The notes under the pieces: model-generated
The model's database searches: none
What the model was told of the DNA's origin: nothing
The model's input: only the letters and a program-made list of their open reading frames with translations
Assembly: GCA_034096865.1 (NCBI GenBank)
Contig: JAWQFJ010016386.1
Span: 7,501-22,074 of the forward strand
Length of the DNA: 14,574 nt
Direction of reading: 5' to 3'
Source of the DNA: Theodoxus fluviatilis
Taxonomy: Eukaryota > Mollusca > Gastropoda > Cycloneritida > Neritidae
Program-made: the position numbers and the translations under genes
Shown: in pieces, positions 5,701-13,811 of the stretch
Numbering within the stretch: position 1 is the first letter of the stretch
How the letters are laid out: each line of letters begins with the position of its first letter

Positions 5701-8446
5701 TCTGTACGTAGTGGCGTTTCAACAGACTGGGGTTACAAAGACGTGCGTCAGAGACAGAGTGTGCATTGTCATGGTTCGACAGCACGTGATGGTCGGCCCT
5801 CATCCTGTGCGTGTTGCTTATGTGTGAATCTTGATGGAGAAAAGGAATGGGCGGAGCTCTTCTGGACAAACAGACCATTCTACTACGATGAATAATTTCG
5901 CGCAATTCAAACAAATGTTGTGGCATTTGGGGGGGTAGGGGGGTCAAATATATATCAAGACATGCATAAATGTTGCACAGATTTGGTCTCTTCGTGGCCA
6001 GAAAGCTATGGAAATGCCTGTTGGGGATGGAGAAGTTGGGCACCGCGCGAAACGTACTCGGTAACAGGGGCTGCGTGGAATTTCGAAGTGAAAATACCTT
6101 TCTCTGTTTGTGGTTTATTTCGTGGCATTGTATTAGTTCTACACAACCTCATACACTTGCACAGGCTCATACAGGCACACACATACTCGCTCCTCCTCTG
6201 TTCTAATTGATTGCAATGTGTTGACATAGTTATTTAGACAGCAGGGGGAAACCTCTTGGAAAGAGTCATTCGTGTGCACAGCTCTTTGTCAGGTCATCGT
6301 ATGTGCTGTCCGGAATTAATAATTTCAGTGAAGCCATGAAACAAAACTGCGTTTACTTACAATCAACCTTGTACTTGCGGCAGATGTCGTCGCATCCACG
6401 ACACGAGTCGAAGCAGCGGCCATATTGGAAGTACTGGTCTCGGCACCCGTCCGTGTAGCAGACTGGTGAAAACGTAGTTGAATGAACAGCTTGATAAATA
6501 CCCGCGAGGGCTGAGGTGAAAATTGTGAAAGACAACTGTGACACGTCCATGCTTCCTTGGAAGATGAGGTGGCGTTGGAATGAAGATTCGACTTGGAGTA
6601 GGGGGTAAACAGGGGTCGTTTCAACATCCGAAAATACATGTAGGTGAAAAGAAGATATTTCAATAAGCAAGCGCATCGCCTTTTTGTGCTTATATCTCTA
6701 TCATTTTCTCTCCCGCTGTCTTTACCTCCCTGCATTCCTAACTCTGCATGTCCTCTCTTGTATTCACTTTCCCCTTCTTGTTTGCTGTCACCTGTATGGA
6801 ACGATGTGGAAAACGAGTGGTGTGCGTTTCGCTTCTCACTTTGTCGGCAGAGGACAGAGGATTGCAACTCACCTTGCAAGCTTTCCTCTGACGAAGATTC
6901 TGAGGATTGCACCTTCTTTTCTACCGCGACAACGCTTGCGTCTCCTCCATCCTGGGTCACCTCAGTTTTGTCGCCGCTGTTATCGTCGCCGCTGTTATCG
7001 GCGCCGCTGTTATCGTCGCCGCCTTTATCGTCGACTGCGTTGACCCAACTCGCTGAGAGATAAGGATCAAAGCAAAACAGTGAATGGCGGTGAAAGTTCT
7101 CCATCACAATGTGCTTGTTATATTTGCGGGGAGGGTTTTTTCTACAGCCTGTTTAATCTGAAACGTGACTTAATTGTTCTGTTGGTACCTGTAAATAAGA
7201 ATGCCATCTTTGCAAATTGTTTGGGCTACCAAACTGAATCTTTCTGTGCTGGTTTTTCTGCGAAAAAGCTCTGTTCGGTGATGCCCGTTTAGATGATGAA
7301 CGTACGAGCGAACACTCAAAACCAAAATGTCATTGCTGGCGTTTTCTCTGAAATCATGTTTTGCAAGAGTCCCAAGCTCGACGTGAATAATGTCTATGAT
7401 TTTACGTAATTTTACTCATGAATCATTTGCACTGTCTGACCATGGAAGGGTCAGATACATTTTCCAAAAACCTTAGTTTTCACTATTAATTCATGAGTAT
7501 GCTGACCACCCCAGTGTACAGCTGAACGACCGAAATCATGAACGAGATACACGTAATGATGTATTGCAATCACTGAAGGGCCAATTCACCCCATGTCTCA
7601 GTATCTTTCTATTATGTTACTATGTTGAAGTATGGCGCAATAAAGAGACTAGGCCGTGTGGTTGAACAGATGCTGAAAACAATGTCGGCTCCGAGGGCAA
7701 TGTCAAAGCTGACATTTCTTTTCACGTGATTTTCTCCGCGTTGTATGAAACTCTTCGTAAAAGTAGTTATGACCTTTTAAGAACGGTGCTACTTTTGGTC
7801 ATCTAGACTACTCTGCCAGACAGCCAGACTGTCCATATCTCCATTTTTATGAAGATTAGATCTGAGTGAGATGTTCTTTGAAGATGACACAGCACGTGTT
7901 TGTTTGGTAATGCAGTTAGCGTCGAGAAACCAGCGTTCTAGGATGATCTGTGCCTTGGGATTTCTTCAGGGATAGCCATTTGTCTTACTGGTGCATACAC
8001 TATCAGTCTAAATATAACTAAAGTCGTAAAACTGCGTGCAAAGCTCCGAATTGTCATGATGAGGACGGCCATTTCGTTTCTAAAACTTGCGTCCATTTTG
8101 AATCATCAAGGTGATAAGATTGGGAAGTTACGGAAAACGACACGCCCGAATGATATGTCAAAGGAAGATCTCTCGTAAGACGGGAGTACACAATCTTTGC
8201 GTCAAAATGTCTACTACGCGATTGTCTATGGCATACGTGTAGGCTCTGGAGAAAACAGGAAGTACGCTCGTATTGCGGCATCCATGTGGAGAAGACATTG
8301 TTCATTCAACAGCGAAGCCTTATCCAGATTGTGTTATTGCTACAGAAACACTCCTCTTCGAAGGGCGATGCTGTGGCAACAAACGAGGAAACCTTACCTG
8401 ATGCTAGCAATGCTAGCACAGCGAGGTGACTGTACCAGAAGCGCAT
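2311..8446 (-). CDS. Five-exon gene for a secreted acidic, cysteine-, tyrosine- and serine-rich protein (260 aa)
   Basis: I assembled this gene by hand: join of 8446-8398, 7052-6873, 6462-6361, 5197-4996 and 2560-2311 on the minus strand. Phases run 1, 1, 1, 2, every intron is GT-AG, and the sum is 783 nt with no internal stop. Domains in order: signal peptide 1-22 with cleavage predicted after V20-N21-A22; acidic region 23-76 with four D-rich pentapeptides and a Ser/Glu stretch; cysteine module 78-133 with ten Cys (78, 83, 93, 97, 100, 104, 112, 115, 130, 133); low-complexity tail 134-260 rich in Ser, Tyr, Gly, Gln, Asn and Arg, ending N-C-stop. No membrane segment follows the signal peptide, so secretion is likely. 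The spacing C-x2-C twice in the second half could form disulfides or bind metal. I do not recognise the family; a matrix, mucus or adhesive protein is only a guess from composition. Introns are 1345, 410, 1163 and 2435 nt. Confidence 0.77.
2602..2793. repeat. (ATC/GAT)n trinucleotide microsatellite with degenerate flank
   Basis: TCA repeats run nearly perfectly from about 2611 to 2700, then a degenerate TCG/TCA flank continues to about 2793. It sits at the 3' end of intron 4, just upstream of the exon 5 acceptor at 2561. The apparent poly-Asp, poly-Ser, poly-His and poly-Met frames are translations of this repeat; the poly-Asp frame is not the frame of exon 5. Confidence 0.9.
3346..3645. mobile_element. 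hAT-like MITE, 300 bp
   Basis: Inverted ends: CAGGGGCGGATGAAG at 3346-3360 and, reversed, CAGGGGCGGATCAGG from 3645. The first 11 bases are identical and begin CAG, as hAT elements often do. G homopolymer runs near the left end and C runs near the right end extend the inverted symmetry. I see no transposase frame. The flanks AAAAATAT and AAAACATG are only half alike, so an 8-bp target duplication is not clear. It lies in intron 4. Confidence 0.72.
3807..3935 (+). pseudogene. THAP-like zinc-finger fragment (N-terminal exon or relic)
   Basis: ATG at 3807 opens M-P-G-N-N-C-E-I-V-G-C-G and runs 42 codons to TAG at 3933-3935, with G-L-S-F-H-R-I following. An MPxxC-x4-C start with a G-L-S-F-H stretch is the usual N-terminus of THAP domains (C2CH zinc, DNA binding). 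The expected later C-x2-H and A-V-P-T-I-F are not found in frame, so this is either a first exon without a recognised donor or a broken piece, perhaps from a THAP-bearing transposon. It lies inside intron 4 on the opposite strand. Confidence 0.48.
3936..4767. other. Intron 4 sequence with nothing recognised
   Basis: AT-rich sequence with no convincing exon, repeat or RNA gene. A 77-codon plus-strand frame at 4370-4603 has Cys and Ser, but no recognised motif and no splice context. Confidence 0.4.
4768..4838. repeat. C-rich simple-sequence tract
   Basis: Imperfect CCCAC/CCCCA repeats on the plus strand (G-rich on the other strand, with several GGGG runs). It lies in intron 4 about 160 bp from exon 4. 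No coding sense. Confidence 0.75.
4996..5197 (-). CDS. Exon 4: second half of the cysteine module and Ser/Tyr-rich spacer
   Basis: The acceptor is GTGCTGCAG|AC; the donor ACAA|GTACGT is acceptable but not ideal. The exon is 202 nt, phase 1 to phase 2. It encodes Y-C-P-R-C, a Y/S run (S-Y-S-Y-S-Y-E-E), then Y-K-Y-C-R-Y-C and a polar tail with S-S-S-S-G and repeated S-Q-S-S-S. If the donor is not used the frame runs on to a TAA at 4883-4881, adding a Cys-containing C-terminus, so an intron-retained isoform is possible. The exon at 859-676 is its paralogue. Confidence 0.72.
5198..6360 (-). other. Intron 3 of the five-exon gene
   Basis: GT (GTAAGT) to AG (CTGCAG) on the minus strand, 1163 nt. 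I see no repeat or second gene. The 218-codon minus frame at 5387-6043 has no domain and ordinary intron-like composition. Confidence 0.6.
6361..6462 (-). CDS. Exon 3: first half of the cysteine module
   Basis: The acceptor is TTTTCACCAG|TC and the donor GATT|GTAAGT. The exon is 102 nt, phase 1 to phase 1, so it could be skipped or swapped without a frameshift. The spacing is C-x4-C-x9-C-x3-C-x2-C-x3-C, with the core S-C-R-G-C-D-D-I-C and aromatic residues in Q-Y-F-Q-Y-G. It has a same-length homologue at 1303-1202, which argues strongly that it is a true exon. Confidence 0.8.
6873..7052 (-). CDS. Exon 2: end of signal peptide and acidic repeat region
   Basis: The acceptor is TTATCTCTCAG|CG and the donor CAAG|GTGAGT, both strong. 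The exon is 180 nt, phase 1 to phase 1. It encodes the signal peptidase site, then four pentapeptides (D-D-K-G-G, D-D-N-S-G, A-D-N-S-G, D-D-N-S-G), a V/E/K stretch and a final Ser/Glu run S-S-E-S-S-S-E-E-S-L-Q. The Ser-Glu run resembles a site for acidic-directed secretory kinases (S-x-E), which is inference only. Confidence 0.76.
6971..7030. repeat. 15-bp minisatellite, four copies, in-frame in exon 2
   Basis: Four tandem 15-bp units (6971-6985, 6986-7000, 7001-7015, 7016-7030; consensus TCGCCGCTGTTATCG on the plus strand). Being a multiple of three, they encode four D-D-N-S-G type pentapeptides immediately after the signal peptide. The last unit differs at two bases and reads D-D-K-G-G. Confidence 0.9.
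7053..8397 (-). other. Intron 1 of the five-exon gene
   Basis: GTAAGG to CTCTCAG on the minus strand, 1345 nt. Apart from the nested inverted repeat at 7413-7499 I see no feature. Short frames such as 8054-8305 show no motif. Confidence 0.6.
7413..7499. repeat. Nested inverted repeats in intron 1
   Basis: TACTCATGAAT at 7413-7423 is matched exactly by its reverse complement at 7489-7499. Inside lies a smaller hairpin, TCTGACC at 7435-7441 against GGTCAGA at 7449-7455. It may be a cruciform or the relic of a small foldback element. No function inferred. Confidence 0.4.
8398..8446 (-). CDS. Exon 1: start codon and signal peptide
   Basis: ATG at 8446-8444 opens MRFWYSHLAVLALLAS, followed by one G left over for the next exon. 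The donor reads CAG|GTAAGG, close to consensus. Spliced to exon 2 it continues A-S-W-V-N-A|V-D-D, giving a short n-region, a hydrophobic core L8-A15 and a good signal peptidase site after A22. Finding a hydrophobic start exon in exactly the phase and position needed is the strongest support for the gene model. Confidence 0.78.
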
Positions 8447-8458
8447 GGTCGGATGGAG

Positions 8459-8489
8459 TGAAGATGTTTGTGGACGGTCCAGTATTTAT
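8459..8489 (-). promoter_or_regulatory. Putative TATA box and initiator of the five-exon gene
   Basis: On the minus strand ATAAATA lies at 8489-8483 in the context GGGGATAAATACTGG. An initiator-like TTCACTC follows, with its A at 8459, 30 nt from the start of the TATA-like box, which is the usual spacing. This would give a very short 5' UTR of about 13 nt before the ATG at 8446. Confidence 0.5.
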
Positions 8490-8499
8490 CCCCTAGGTT

Positions 8500-10042
8500 T
8501 CTGCGCTACAACATCTTCACACACAGTCTCTCGTGTGCATGTTAGCACCTTTGCTCTTGGTCTCATCTGTGTGATCTTCAAAGTTGGAATCGAGCTCTAT
8601 TTGATCACGTGTGGGCAGGGGCTGTCACATGCTTTATTTTGCCTGTGTTGCATGACCTACGCAATTTGCAACTCTGGCAAAATGAGGCCAGCACCTGCAG
8701 AGAGGTGACATTGATTCATGCATCAAAGTGATGTACACACGTCGCTCCAAGTCATGTCAACACACACGACAAAATGACGTGGACACCTCCAGGGAAATCT
8801 TGTCAACGGGTGACCCTGTTGAGATTATGAACACCTCTTACATCCGATCAGATCGTGGAGGACATCTGACTTTTATAGCCCTCGGGCACGGTACAAAGAC
8901 AGTTCTACACCACTGAGATGTGAACAGGTCTACCTTTCAAGCTGCTTGATTTTGCGTCAGTTTGAAGCGTATCTTTACATCTTCAGTGGGTCTTTGTTGA
9001 GGTACAGTGGCGATGTGCTGGTCATGAATCACTCAATCTGAGAACGGTCCCAAAGCTGTATGGCAATGAGGGGAGTATCATGCGGTCACTCCCGCCATTC
9101 AAACGCTAGGTGTCACTGCTCCTAGCGAGCCGTCACTGCGCAGGAGTTCCCCAAAGAAAGCTTGAATTTACCGAGCGCCGACGAATGCTCGTTCGAGAGA
9201 GTCTGACTTGCACACTTCGACGAAGGTTGCTGTGCAAATGGTGTGTGATATACAGACAGAACTTTCACATTACAATCAATCGTGCATTTTTCTCAAATGA
9301 AATATTTTTTGTATTGGAAGTTATCCAATCGACAAATTTGCCCACTTTTCGACGTTCTTCTTTTAAGGGCAAATTCAAAGGGAAAACTAGGAAATTTTAC
9401 CCTGTACATTTAGTCAGCACTTCAAATAAAATCAACACTCAGCTATAGTGTTTGACAACCTTGTACGATGATGTCACATCACTCAGATATAAGGTTATCA
9501 CGTTTTGAGACATCTATATTGCATAAAAGTGATATTTTTGCTGCAATGTAATTTTGTTTGCAACAGATTCTGTGTACACCATTTTAAATATTTTTTACGT
9601 AGATGTCTGAAATTTGGACAATCATTCATAATACATCATTCAACTGACCTTACAACGACAGAGTGTCGAGCTTAATGCAAAATGTTAACTTTGATTTGAA
9701 AAGAATGTGCAAATATGAACGTTTATTTAAACTGTGGTGTACCTCTTCCTTTTGCTTTAAACAGCTATCACCTGTAGATAAATATCCATGCAGAATATTA
9801 TGAAATTTTGAAGTTATTCTGATGAGCAGTTGCTGAAAAATCTTGAGAAAGGTGACGCCAGTTTAAAAATAAAAAACACAAACAAAAAGAAAAAGCAAAC
9901 GAGAAAGCAGTTTTAGTGTCTACTCAAAATATTGACGACAATAAAGCACCATTTGAAAGTTCTTACTTAGCTCTACATGAGTGAAGTCTTTACTTCATAA
10001 AAGAAAAGTTCTTTATTCTTCTTGTATGGCTCATACACTATA
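8500..10042. other. Intergenic stretch upstream of the five-exon gene
   Basis: I find no gene here. The part next to 8500 is the upstream region of the minus-strand gene. The 9450-10000 part is AT-rich. Plus frames at 8445-8708 and 9110-9448 have no recognised domain and no splice context. Confidence 0.45.
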
Positions 10043-10518
10043 GGCTTGTTCAGGAGTACAAAGCGCTGCATGAGCGCTTCATGTTGGCAATTGAGCGCTC
10101 TTTGCCTCTCGTGAACACCTACATATTTAGTCCAGCGCTTCACTTGTTAAAAGGGAGGTAAATCTTCTGCGCCGCATGTTGTGTTGCTTGACGCTAAGAA
10201 CGTCTTTTCTTTGCCACAGACATCGTTTTTGCACGTTTGAATGTATTCTGCATGAATATAGTCCACAACTGTGTCATCCTTACTCGCGGATACAGAGCGC
10301 TTGGGGCAAATAAAGCCCGTTCCAGTCCCAAAATGATGTTTCTGAGGGTTATTTTACGCATCGACGGCCAGTGCGGGATCGAAGATGCCATTTTGAAAAT
10401 CGTGTGAATCACCTCGGATCTGTGATGCACAGCGATGCTCAGCGCTGAGTGAATCACGCACAAAAATTGCTGTTCACGAGTGAAACACGTGCAGCGCGCT
10501 GCGCCTCCTGAACAAGCC
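10043..10518. mobile_element. Non-autonomous DNA transposon (MITE), 476 bp, flanked by TA
   Basis: The left end GGCTTGTTCAGGAG (10043-10056) is matched exactly in reverse at 10505-10518, and the match continues imperfectly (AAAGCGCTGCA against GCGCGCTGCA). Subterminal stretches with C-T-C-G-T-G-A-A-C-A are also inverted. TA precedes the left end (10041-10042) and follows the right end (10519-10520), consistent with a TA target duplication. GAGCGCT/AGCGCT motifs are frequent inside. There is no transposase; superfamily unknown. Confidence 0.75.
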
Positions 10519-11064
10519 TATTGTAGGCCTAGACCTCCGGTGTTCCGCAACATGAAGACGTTTTCCTCACAGGAGTTAGATTTCGGCATGAAAGGCAAAG
10601 ATGATCACATCCCTTCTATGTCCTAGACATGCCACAACAGCCAGAGGTACTAGTCCGTAGGAGGGGATCTAGCGGCTGTGGTCGCATGTTGATTTTTAAA
10701 ACAAAACGTTTGACTGCTGTATCAGTTTGTCAATGATTTTTTTGCCCAGGGAACCGCCAGGTTGTGGATAGGTATCAATCGTCATGGTATGTGTGCAAGA
10801 AGATAAGATTTTCACGGTGTGTGTGCTGCATCAGCGATGGTGATCATGAGTGCTGGATCCGCAATGATGCAGCATGTCTGTTTACATGTGTACATCTAAG
10901 TAGATGAAGGCACACTCATACTGTGTTTGTGTTTTGGTCGATAACTTGGAGGATGAAGTTCACACATGAAACAATCACCGAGCACAAGAGAAAGTCCGTG
11001 TCCTGAAGAGGCCTAGTCGTATCGCATTCAGCGCTCTTGTTTTCCTCTGTTCCCAAAGCAAACG
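10519..11064. other. Intergenic, nothing recognised
   Basis: Mixed sequence with TG-rich patches near 10780-10950. No frame, RNA gene or repeat that I can support. Confidence 0.4.
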
Positions 11065-11618
11065 TCAAATGTTTTCTCTGCTGTTCACTCGTGTTTTAAT
11101 AGGCTCCATCAAACTCAAACGCGCATGTGCGTGTGGAACGAGAACCAAAAGAAAAAAAACAATAGCGCGCAATGTTGTCGGAAGCGCAGCAGAGGTCTGC
11201 ATATCAGCTGCCAATACAACATCCAACCGGACCCGTTCAATGCCCAACTCATCAGCTAGAAGCCCCAGTTGCCTGGTTTCGGAGCCATTCAGCAAGCTTT
11301 GACAATTCTGTCTTGTGATGCAGCTGTAGCATCAGTGATCTTCTGGACCCTTGTGAAATCCCACACACTGGTTCCTCTAACGTCATTCAAGCGTCTCTGT
11401 AGATCAAGTGAGACTGTTTCATCTCCAAGTGATTACAAAGATAAACCCTTGCTTAGCAACATCTTGAAGCCCAAAGACCATCGATTCTTCTCCAGCGCAG
11501 CATGAGGCCAGAGCAGCGCAGGCGAGATCGTACCTCGGCCTTCTTCGCCTGTTAAAGAGTGGAGGTGACGCCCGTTGGACACCTTGCTCCGTGCATTATG
11601 CACTGGGCACGAACTCAC
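11065..11618 (-). other. Possible decayed coding fragment, unidentified
   Basis: Two adjacent minus-strand frames (11295-11065 and 11618-11433), with a third open stretch between them, have protein-like composition, for example L-N-G-S-E-T-R-Q-L-G-L-L-A-D-E-L and K-I-T-D-A-T-A-A-S-Q-D-R-I-V-K. The first faintly recalls the start of a LINE endonuclease domain, but no catalytic motif is visible and the frames are broken by stops. Treat as unidentified. Confidence 0.22.
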
Positions 11619-11740
11619 GAGGATTTATGAAAATACACGAGAGAGTTTGAACGTAGAAAATGCCGTATCCGACCAATAAAAAAGACAAGAAAAACACTTC
11701 AGTGTTTTTACAGTGTCCCGTTTATGTCGTTATGGTTTCC

Positions 11741-11798
11741 AGTGTGTGTGCGCGCGTTCGCGCGCGAGTGTGTGTGTGTGTGTTTGTGTATTAGTGTA

Positions 11799-11867
<69 letters not shown>
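11741..11867. repeat. Compound (GT)n-(GA)n microsatellite
   Basis: Interrupted TG repeats with a GCGCGC block at about 11750-11765 run to 11816, followed directly by GA repeats to about 11867. Frames read across it are artefacts. Confidence 0.92.
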
Positions 11868-11874
<7 letters not shown>

Positions 11875-12035
11875 TGGTATGTGGGGGAGAGATAATTGTC
11901 TCCTATACGAGTATGGTTGCATTTGCGATAATCCACAACTGCAGTGTGCCAGAGTCGCTACTGACTCGGGTTCACTGAATGCATGCAGGGAGCACTGTTG
12001 ATAGTTATGTAAACGGCACATAGTCTTCAGTATGT

Positions 12036-12102
12036 GTTTTTTTAGGTAGTGCAATATCGGTTTACAAACAAACAAATGAATGAATACAACACCTAAAAAA
12101 AC
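12036..12102. repeat. Short perfect inverted repeat
   Basis: GTTTTTTTAGGT at 12036-12047 is the exact reverse complement of 12091-12102, with 43 bp between. It could be a tiny foldback remnant or chance in T/A-rich sequence. Confidence 0.4.
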
Positions 12103-12918
12103 TAAGCTAAGAACACGTGACACTGAGAGTAATGCTAGATCAACTTTCGAGTGAGCTAACGGTGCATTAGCTCTACTTGCTTAGTCCTTGTTGCACCGAA
12201 ACACTTCGACTGTGTTCCGTCCAAATGAGCGACAGCCCGTTTTTTAAATACCTGTTTAAGAGATGGGGGCATTTTATTCTTATGCGTTTGGAGAACACGG
12301 TTGCAGTAGTGTGTACAAAGCAGAGCTCTGATCCACAGAACTGCACTGACATGATAGGAACGTCTGTGATAGCTCTGCATATAGGGGAACAACAGCGCTT
12401 GTACGGACAGCTGCGTGAAAATTGCGGTATGCTACCACAAACGTCAGAACACTAGGACACTCACTGCAAAATCGTGGATTCAATTGCCCCCTGAAATAAT
12501 TATAGAAAAGTTGCTATCCCCTACCGGGTTTCGGCTCTGGTTTAGAATTGTTCGGTACGAAGGTGCATCACAAGCAAAGTTTGAGAATTGTTTTAAGAAA
12601 AGAAAAAAAGAAGTACAGACCTTCGCCGTGCCATTTTTCTTAACACTGTGATGTTTAGTTTTTGACGACGCGTTTCCTATTGCAGCAACAGCAAAGTGAG
12701 ACTACAACATCTACCAGTGTTTCGAATTAGAAACTTTCAGTTTGTCTCCATTGCAATCATAGTTCGTTTGCACTCGACGTCACGGCTTCACTCTCTCTTT
12801 GTTTTCCCCCTGTGGGTTGGGGGTAAGAATAAACCCACCGCGTCTCCCTACGCGATTCGTTAGAGGCGAATAAATAGGGACACCGTGACTTGATATGCGC
12901 TTACTATAAAATGTTCTT
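12103..12918. other. Intergenic, nothing firmly recognised
   Basis: No supported gene. At 12779-12889 an 11-bp imperfect inverted pair (GTCACGGCTTC against GTCACGGTGTC) brackets a stretch with GGGGGTAAGAATAAACCC. It may be part of a dispersed repeat but I cannot show that. Confidence 0.35.
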
Positions 12919-13491
12919 GTGATTTTCGTGCTCAACTTTCGACGAGACAACAAGACCACGGTCGATCCCATCGTCATCAAGGGCGAACCAGTCGAGATGG
13001 TTGATACCTACAAGTATCTGGGCACCATCATCGATAACCAGCTCGATTGGTCGCCGAACGTGGACGCCGTGTGCAAGCGGGCGAACCAGAGGCTTTTCTT
13101 CTTGAGAAAGCTGCGGCAGTTCCGCGTCAACCCTGAGATTCTCCACCTCTTCTACCAGGCGACGATTCAGAGCGTCGTCTCCTTCAACCAGCTGTGTTAC
13201 CACAGCAGTGTGAGGAAGGGCGACATGGAGAGGCTGGAGAAGGTCGTGGAGGAAGCCGGCGCCATCACTGGCTCCGACCTCCAGCCTCTCAGTGATCGCT
13301 ACCCCAGTGTGGCCCTGAGGAAGATGGGCAAGATTCGCTCGGACGACCGCCACCCTCTGCACCAGGCATTCGCGTCATGCGAACCCACTCGTGAGTCCTC
13401 ACGTCGCCTGAGGTGCTGGCCTGCCAGAACAAACCGTATGAGGGATTCGTTCCTCCCGACAGCCATCCGTCTCTTCAACGAGTCCCGGTGA
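12919..13491 (+). CDS. C-terminal part of LINE reverse transcriptase (partial)
   Basis: Open from 12910 to the TGA at 13489-13491. It starts after the catalytic F-A-D-D region, so polymerase activity is not possible from this copy. Recognisable pieces in order: N-F-R-R-D-N-K near the start, V-D-T-Y-K-Y-L-G-T-I-I-D (the usual R/K-Y-L-G RT motif), R-L-F-F-L-R-K-L-R, L-F-Y-Q-A-T-I-Q-S-V, then the C-terminal R-T-N-R-M-R-D-S-F-L-P-T-A-I common to this LINE group. There is no internal stop or frameshift, suggesting a fairly young insertion. The GC content is higher than that of its surroundings, as expected for an inserted ORF. The GTG at 12919 is not a true start; this is a truncation. Confidence 0.88.
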   Translation: MIFVLNFRRDNKTTVDPIVIKGEPVEMVDTYKYLGTIIDNQLDWSPNVDAVCKRANQRLFFLRKLRQFRVNPEILHLFYQATIQSVVSFNQLCYHSSVRKGDMERLEKVVEEAGAITGSDLQPLSDRYPSVALRKMGKIRSDDRHPLHQAFASCEPTRESSRRLRCWPARTNRMRDSFLPTAIRLFNESR

Positions 13492-13534
13492 ATGGGTAGT
13501 ATGCATGAAGATTGTTGTGAGACTTGACGTGACT

Positions 13535-13742
13535 GTGGGACCAGGAGTGACGCGAACTGTGACTGAAGAGTGGGTGATGTGAACTGTGACTGTGAGGATG
13601 AGTGATGAGAGCTGTGACTATGTGACCAGGATTGATGTGACTTTTGACGGAGGATTGGAGTGCTGTGAACTGGGACTATGAGGACTTGTAGTGCTGTGAA
13701 CTGTGACAGGAAGGACTATGAATGGTGTGAACTATGTCTGTG
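13535..13742 (+). repeat. Roughly 30-bp minisatellite in the LINE 3' UTR
   Basis: Six to seven diverged units around the core GTGAACTGTGACTATGAGGA, each ending near GAGTG or GTAGTG. It starts about 45 bp after the RT stop codon. Confidence 0.7.
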
Positions 13743-13775
13743 CCAACAAGGATGAACATGTGAGAGTGTGTGTTT

Positions 13776-13806
13776 GGGGGGGGGGGGGGGGGGGGTGGGG
13801 GGGGGT
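13776..13806. repeat. Poly-G tract with one T interruption
   Basis: A G homopolymer of about 20 bases, a T, then about nine more G, between the minisatellite and the 113-bp duplication. It could form G-quadruplex structure and is a likely place for sequencing length error. Confidence 0.85.
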
Positions 13807-13811
13807 GCATG

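Noticed and set aside
5387..6043. Longest minus-strand frame in the window middle (218 codons)
   Set aside because: It lies wholly in intron 3, has no recognised domain and no low-complexity or Cys pattern shared with the gene's exons.
6325..7107. A single 260-codon minus frame across exons 2 and 3
   Set aside because: It reads through intron 2 and leaves the frame of exon 3. The real coding parts are the two exons bounded by good splice sites.
11684..11710. Hairpin AAAAACACT/AGTGTTTTT resembling a bacterial terminator
   Set aside because: The window is eukaryotic by its introns and repeats, and no gene ends here.
11724..12123. Frames over the GT/GA array
   Set aside because: Low-complexity translation of a microsatellite.
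12779..12889. Imperfect 11-bp inverted pair as a small transposon
   Set aside because: Only nine of eleven bases match, no target duplication, and no second copy in the window.
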